Assembly (NCBI GenBank): GCA_021800315.1
Contig: JAJYZD010000158.1
Coordinates: 1-8,929 of the forward strand
Direction: 5' to 3'
DNA from: Bacillota bacterium
GTDB lineage: Bacteria > Bacillota > Desulfotomaculia > Desulfotomaculales > JAJYZD01
DNA: 8,929 nt
In this document: positions 6,426 through 8,929 of the stretch, one piece after another
How positions within the stretch are numbered: the stretch's first letter is position 1
How the letters are laid out: each line of letters starts with the position of its first letter
Notes under the pieces: model-generated
Seen by the model: the letters and a program-made list of their open reading frames with translations, nothing else
What the model was told of the DNA's origin: nothing
Database searches by the model: none
Program-made: the position numbers and the translations under genes

Positions 6426-6761
6426 ATGATCGCCTACTGCGGCATAACCTGCACGGAGTGCCCCGCCTACCTGGCGAGCCGGGAGGACGATGACGAAAAA
6501 ATGGCGGCGGTCGCCAAAGAGTGGTCGGAGCAATTCAAGTCGGACATAGCTCCCGCCGACATCAATTGCGACGGCTGCCAGTCGCCCGGTGGCCGCATTT
6601 TCAATTTCTGCCGGCTGTGCGAAATTCGGAAGTGCGGACGGGAGAGGGAGATGGAAAACTGCGGCCATTGCGCCGAATATCCCTGCCGGAAGGTAAGCTT
6701 TGTGCTGGAGGCGGTGCCGGGAGCCAGGGAGACCCTGGAACGGGTGCGGGAGGCGCGGTAA
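6426..6761 (+). CDS. Cysteine-rich DUF3795-family protein
   Basis: A 111-residue protein from the ATG at 6426, with AAGGATGG about 7-14 bases upstream. A longer frame from 6375 lacks a comparable site. It opens MIAYCGITCTECPAY, the characteristic start of DUF3795 proteins. It has eleven cysteines at 5, 9, 12, 48, 51, 62, 65, 70, 79, 82 and 87, arranged as CxxxCxxC, CxxC, CxxCxxxxC and CxxCxxxxC. That pattern suggests two or three zinc or iron-sulfur sites. The function of the family is not established. Its members are small, occur widely in anaerobes, and are cytoplasmic. It follows the 85-residue gene and precedes a strong hairpin at 6921-6956. An open stretch in another frame follows directly (to 6888) and may be a lost C-terminal extension. 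Confidence 0.85.
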   Translation: MIAYCGITCTECPAYLASREDDDEKMAAVAKEWSEQFKSDIAPADINCDGCQSPGGRIFNFCRLCEIRKCGREREMENCGHCAEYPCRKVSFVLEAVPGARETLERVREAR

Positions 6762-6789
6762 GCCGGGCGGGGATGCCGGGGATGCGGAT

Positions 6790-6888
6790 GTGGATCAGGC
6801 GGTCGGTGCGGCCAGGGAATTCACCTGCCCGGTCTGGCGGATGCTCAAGAACAACGTCGCGGTGGAGACCCAATACCGGATTGAGTAG
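6790..6888 (+). CDS. Possible 32-residue ORF or frameshifted tail of the DUF3795 gene
   Basis: A GTG at 6790 opens 32 codons to a TAG at 6886-6888, ending in EFTCPVWRMLKNNVAVETQY and RIE. The residues look protein-like (CPVW, mixed hydrophobic and charged), and the frame is open from well before the DUF3795 stop at 6761. No good ribosome binding site precedes the GTG. It may be a tiny gene, a C-terminal extension lost by a frameshift near 6761, or chance. The terminator-like hairpin follows 32 bases later. Confidence 0.25.
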   Translation: MDQAVGAAREFTCPVWRMLKNNVAVETQYRIE

Positions 6889-6920
6889 GGCGACCGGACG
6901 CCGACCGGTTTTGCCCCCGG

Positions 6921-6956
6921 GAGGAGAAGGGCCGGCTTTCGCCGGCCCTTCTCCTC
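6921..6956. terminator. Perfect 16-bp hairpin between convergent genes
   Basis: GAGGAGAAGGGCCGGC (6921-6936) pairs perfectly with GCCGGCCCTTCTCCTC (6941-6956) around the tetraloop TTTC. It is placed between the rightward DUF3795 unit and the end of the leftward LysM gene (6963), so it probably ends both transcripts. On the rightward side it is followed by GTCGTTTC, a poor T tract. On the leftward side there is no T run. Confidence 0.7.
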
Positions 6957-6962
6957 GTCGTT

Positions 6963-7280
6963 TCAGGGGATGTAGATAACCTGACCGGGATAGATCGTGT
7001 CGGGGTCCTTGATCTGCGGGTTCGCCTTGATCAGGGCGTCGACGGACAGACCGTACCGGTCCGCAATGCTGGACATTGTATCCCCCTTCTGCACCACGTA
7101 GAAATGGCTGGGGGGAGCGTGGTGGCCGCCACCGGCGGGCACGTAGACGGTCTGGCCCGGGTAAATGGTGTTCGGGTCCTTGATCTGGGGGTTGGCGGCG
7201 GTCAAATCAGCGAGCGGGACCCCGAACATGGCGGCGATGCCGGACATGGTGTCGCCGGGTTGAACAACGTAGATAGTCAT
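6963..7280 (-). CDS. Two-LysM-domain protein
   Basis: A 105-residue protein made almost entirely of two LysM domains, at residues about 3-47 (IYVVQPGDTMSGIAAMFGV) and 60-104 (FYVVQKGDTMSSIADRYGL). They are joined by a short linker AGGGHHAPPSH. LysM domains bind N-acetylglucosamine-containing glycans such as peptidoglycan. The start is the ATG complementary to 7278-7280, with GAGGTG 9 bases upstream. An in-frame GTG at 7292 overlaps that site and is rejected. There is no signal peptide, transmembrane segment or catalytic domain. Spore-forming Firmicutes have LysM proteins such as SafA that reach the forespore surface from the mother cell without secretion, so a spore-coat or cortex role is possible but unproven. 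The two repeats share ANPQIKDP(N/D)TIYPGQ, indicating a recent internal duplication or homogenisation. Confidence 0.88.
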   Translation of the reverse strand: MTIYVVQPGDTMSGIAAMFGVPLADLTAANPQIKDPNTIYPGQTVYVPAGGGHHAPPSHFYVVQKGDTMSSIADRYGLSVDALIKANPQIKDPDTIYPGQVIYIP

Positions 7281-7328
7281 GAAACAAGTCACCTCTTGCT
7301 TAAAGGTGGAAGCCGGATCCGGAGCGGT

Positions 7329-7395
7329 GGAAGGGGTGCGCGCGGGGACCGGCCTTCGGGGGCCCCTTCCGGCGAAGACGAAGGAAAGCTCCTTC
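7329..7395 (-). other. Stem-loops in the probable LysM leader
   Basis: GGAAGGGG (7329-7336) pairs with CCCCTTCC (7363-7370), enclosing a smaller GGCC/GGCC stem. Next to it GAAGGA (7380-7385) pairs with TCCTTC (7390-7395) around AAGC. A transcript starting from the TATAAT-like box at 7528-7533 would carry both. Their role, if any, in regulating the LysM gene is inference. Confidence 0.3.
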
Positions 7396-7527
7396 CCGTT
7401 CCCACCGCGTCCCGGACTACTCTATCTTACGCGCCCGGGCGGGAGGTGGTTACCGGCAGGTCTGACCGGCGAAAATGGGTGCCCACGCGGGACGGGTGTT
7501 TTCGGTCACCAGCCGGGAAACTTTTTG

Positions 7528-7533
7528 ATTATA
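7528..7533 (-). promoter_or_regulatory. Isolated TATAAT box upstream of the LysM gene
   Basis: The complement of ATTATA at 7528-7533 is a perfect TATAAT facing the LysM gene about 250 bases away. The only TTGAC-like -35 (complement of 7547-7552) is 13 bases upstream, too close for a normal sigma-A promoter. It is listed because no better promoter for the LysM gene was seen. Confidence 0.25.
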
Positions 7534-7547
7534 CTTCCGGAATGCTC

Positions 7548-7580
7548 GTCAACTACCCCGACCTGAAGGCCGGAGCTAGC
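7548..7580 (+). mobile_element. Motif resembling an IS200/IS605-type element end (decayed)
   Basis: The stretch GTCAACTACCCCGACC (7548-7563) followed by a hairpin with one A/C mismatch (7558-7563 against 7568-7573, loop TGAA) and then GAGCTAGC resembles the CAACTACCCC...GGGGCTT hairpins I associate with the ends of IS200/IS605-family elements. The imperfect stem suggests decay. No TnpA or TnpB coding sequence is present in the window, so at most this is a remnant or a non-autonomous derivative. Family assignment is from memory and weak. Confidence 0.25.
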
Positions 7581-7734
7581 TCGCGCAAGCTTCACGATGA
7601 TGCCGGGGGCTCGGGCTGACAAGCATCATTGATGCCGGGAAGGCTTCCCATACTTCCCCAAAGGGGTGAGCCTGCCAACCCGGAATAGTTACCCTTCCGT
7701 ATAGCCTGGCTTTCATGCTTTCGAGCGATTTCAT
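7576..7734 (-). CDS. Doubtful 52-residue ORF within the repeat-dense region
   Basis: A frame from ATG (complement of 7732-7734) to TAG (7576-7578) encodes MKSLESMKARLYGRVTI followed by PGWQAHPFGEVWEAFPASMM and a His/Arg/Cys-rich end. AAGGAT about 11 bases upstream is a weak ribosome binding site. The frame overlaps the strongest inverted repeats, so it may be a chance frame within a structured nucleic acid. Its codons look fairly natural, so it is recorded at low confidence. Confidence 0.2.
   Translation of the reverse strand: MKSLESMKARLYGRVTIPGWQAHPFGEVWEAFPASMMLVSPSPRHHREACAS
7595..7683. ncRNA. Candidate structured RNA or element end
   Basis: Two adjoining folds are visible. GATGATGC (7596-7603) pairs with GCATCATT (7623-7630, one G-T pair). 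Then CCGGG (7635-7639) pairs with CCCGG (7679-7683), enclosing AGGCT/AGCCT (7641-7645 with 7669-7673) and an inner CCCC/GGGG hairpin (7656-7659 with 7663-7666, loop AAA). The nesting of three stems argues for selection on structure. Strand and function are not known. It could belong to a relic of a mobile element with its guide-like RNA, to an independent small RNA, or to the leader of the peptidase gene. Confidence 0.35.
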
Positions 7735-7883
7735 TTAAGGACTTTTATCCTTATCATTTAAGCAAGGGAATTGTCCTTGGACCGTGCGGTTGGCCTGTCG
7801 GAACGTAACAAAGTTTATCGAATTATGTTATTAGCCTTAGCGGCCTGAAAGTGCTACTTTGTTTCATTTTCTAACCGCCTGGT

Positions 7884-7917
7884 CTGATGCCTCCGCCTTT
7901 CAGGCGGACAGCTTCAG
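7884..7917. repeat. Imperfect hairpin upstream of the peptidase gene
   Basis: CTGATGC (7884-7890) pairs with GCTTCAG (7911-7917) with one T-T mismatch, enclosing TCCGCC (7892-7897) against GGCGGA (7903-7908) around TTTCA. A GTGCT/AGCAC pair (7851-7855 with 7916-7920) could form an alternative fold. No following T run, so not an obvious terminator. Confidence 0.4.
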
Positions 7918-8114
7918 CACCTGCTTCTTTGACCACGACCCATCTTCGGGCGGGTACCCCCCCTTTAGCCGACTTTCAGAGGATTTTTTCTAATTATTCG
8001 ATTCCTGCGCGCCCGATCTCCTTTGATCTCCGCGACAGACGCCCGCGCACTGAACTGGAATAAGGAATCTCCTTGATAGGTGCCAGAATATTAGTCACGT
8101 GGAGGGTGATAAGT

Positions 8115-8929
8115 ATGAATAAGTCAATACGATTGAGGAACCTTCAACAAAAACTGTTAGATTTAGACGTAGATGTCGCCGTCTTAATTCTATCGAGAGA
8201 TATCTTTTACTATTCCGGTACGGCCCAGCCCTGTATCCTGGTTGTAACTCTCAACGATTATTTCCTGATCGTAAGAAGGGCCCTGGACTTTGTGCTAAAC
8301 GAAACATGGATAGACACTGGCAAAATTATCGACACCGGCAGTTTCAAGGAAGTCTTGTTGAAACTCAAAGAGCTAGGCGTTAACGGCGGAAGACTGGGGC
8401 TGGAAATGGATGTCCTGCCCGCCGAACTCTTTTTAAAGCTAACGGGTATATTTGCTGATTTTAAACCCGTCAATATTTCGGATGAGATAATGGCCCAAAG
8501 GATGGGGAAGGACCAGGAAGAAATAGACTTGATCAGAAAAGCCTGTGGCATCATGAAGAAAGGCCAGGACAGGGTTCTTGCCGTTCTTTGTGAAGGAATG
8601 ACCGAGGTGGAACTGGCGGCGGAAGTGGAGGGTGCCCATAGAAAGGCCGGCCATGAAGGAATACTGTCCATGCGCAATTTTGATTTCTATATCAGCCGCG
8701 GTCCGCTTGCTTCCGGCGAAAACCTGTTCAAGGTAAGCGGTTTCGCCAATACCGTTACCGGGGTGGGTCTCAGTCCGGCCGTACCCGCGGGACCCTCATC
8801 GCGCAGGATAAACAACGGCGACCTGGTGATAGTTGATATACCCACCTGCTATTGGGGTTACCATTGCGATGAAACGCGTACCTATGTTTTGGGCAAAGCC
8901 AGAGCCGAAGTCGTCGACCTTTTCAAAAC
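8115..8929 (+). CDS. M24-family Xaa-Pro peptidase/creatinase-like protein, 5' part
   Basis: The frame opens at ATG 8115, 6 bases after GGAGGGTG (8101-8108), and stays open to the window edge: 271 codons, C-terminus missing. Residues about 5-130 form a creatinase-type N-terminal domain (VAVLILSRDIFYYSGTAQ). From about 137 (EIDLIRKACGIMKKG) the metallopeptidase M24 domain begins. The metal ligands Asp241 and Asp252 are visible in VIVDIPTCYWGYHCDETRTY. The remaining His and Glu ligands lie beyond the edge. The segment GLSPAVPAGPSSRRI takes the place of the more usual SGxNxxxPH, so the typical substrate-binding His is absent. This fits a variant subfamily with GLSP-type segments and makes the substrate uncertain. 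Likely role: dinuclear-metal hydrolysis of X-Pro dipeptides or a related small amide. Codon use (ATA, TTA, AGA, AGG) is more AT-rich than the upstream genes. Confidence 0.88.
   Translation, partial: MNKSIRLRNLQQKLLDLDVDVAVLILSRDIFYYSGTAQPCILVVTLNDYFLIVRRALDFVLNETWIDTGKIIDTGSFKEVLLKLKELGVNGGRLGLEMDVLPAELFLKLTGIFADFKPVNISDEIMAQRMGKDQEEIDLIRKACGIMKKGQDRVLAVLCEGMTEVELAAEVEGAHRKAGHEGILSMRNFDFYISRGPLASGENLFKVSGFANTVTGVGLSPAVPAGPSSRRINNGDLVIVDIPTCYWGYHCDETRTYVLGKARAEVVDLFK

Larger units (their letters stand above)
7281..8114. other. Long non-coding region, GC-rich first half and AT-richer repeat-dense second half
   Basis: About 830 bases separate the LysM gene (leftward) from the M24 peptidase gene (rightward). 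I find no convincing protein gene. Positions 7281-7530 are GC-rich, with stem-loops that would lie in the LysM leader. From about 7540 to 8090 the DNA becomes AT-richer and carries a mobile-element-like motif, several inverted repeats and the direct repeat TGATGCCGGG (7598-7607, 7630-7639). It also carries CATTTAAG twice (about 7732 and 7756) and a long-range pair CTGAAAGT/ACTTTCAG (7845-7852, 7972-7979). A GGAGGGTG ribosome binding site for the peptidase is at 8101-8108. No clear promoter for the peptidase was found. Confidence 0.6.

Noticed and set aside
6033..6668. 211-codon minus-strand frame opposite the 85-residue and DUF3795 genes
   Set aside because: The plus-strand frames have clear ribosome binding sites and, for DUF3795, a conserved cysteine pattern. 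The minus frame has neither.
7850..8110. T-box leader for the peptidase gene
   Set aside because: No AGGGTGGNACCGCG-type T-box sequence, specifier-loop arrangement or terminator with a T run was found. The peptidase is also not a usual T-box target.
8258..8677. 139-codon minus-strand frame near the window end
   Set aside because: It is the antisense of the M24 peptidase gene, whose domain motifs and ribosome binding site are clear. The Ser-rich composition is typical of such a shadow.

Overview
The window looks like a piece of chromosome from a GC-rich Clostridia-type Firmicute, possibly the Desulfotomaculum/Pelotomaculum/Desulforudis group. The basis is strong GGAGG-type ribosome binding sites, GTG and TTG starts, a LysM protein without a signal peptide, a UgtP/MGDG-synthase-type glycosyltransferase, and a clostridial-style butyryl-CoA gene order. 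The taxonomic placement is inference.

Positions 1-3146 (plus strand) hold the end of an operon for four-carbon CoA chemistry: the C-terminus of etfA, then a thiolase, a 3-hydroxybutyryl-CoA dehydrogenase and an enoyl-CoA hydratase (crotonase). Together they interconvert two acetyl-CoA and crotonyl-CoA, while the Etf handles electrons for the acyl-CoA dehydrogenase step. The pathway could run either way, as butyrate formation or as beta-oxidation. The thiolase-dehydrogenase gap carries nested inverted repeats.

Positions 3323-5684 (minus strand) hold three leftward genes: a GT28/MGDG-synthase-type glycolipid glycosyltransferase, an unrecognised 252-residue protein with a CPPCRRGC cluster, and a 53-residue glycine-rich small membrane-type protein whose start is fixed by an excellent Shine-Dalgarno. 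They converge on the crt operon at a perfect 13-bp hairpin. A regulatory gap (5685-6110) follows, with outward-facing promoter candidates. A short rightward pair comes next (an unrecognised 85-residue protein and a cysteine-rich DUF3795 protein), ended by a perfect 16-bp hairpin shared with a leftward two-LysM protein.

Positions 7281-8114 contain no convincing gene. The first half is GC-rich leader for the LysM gene. The second half is AT-richer, dense in inverted repeats, and begins with a motif resembling the ends of IS200/IS605-type elements, so it may be a decayed mobile element or a structured RNA. After it, from 8115 to the window end, lies the start of an M24 (Xaa-Pro peptidase/creatinase-like) protein. 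Its codon use is clearly more AT-rich than that of the rest of the window, which suggests a different origin. No CRISPR array, tRNA, rRNA or intact transposase gene was seen.
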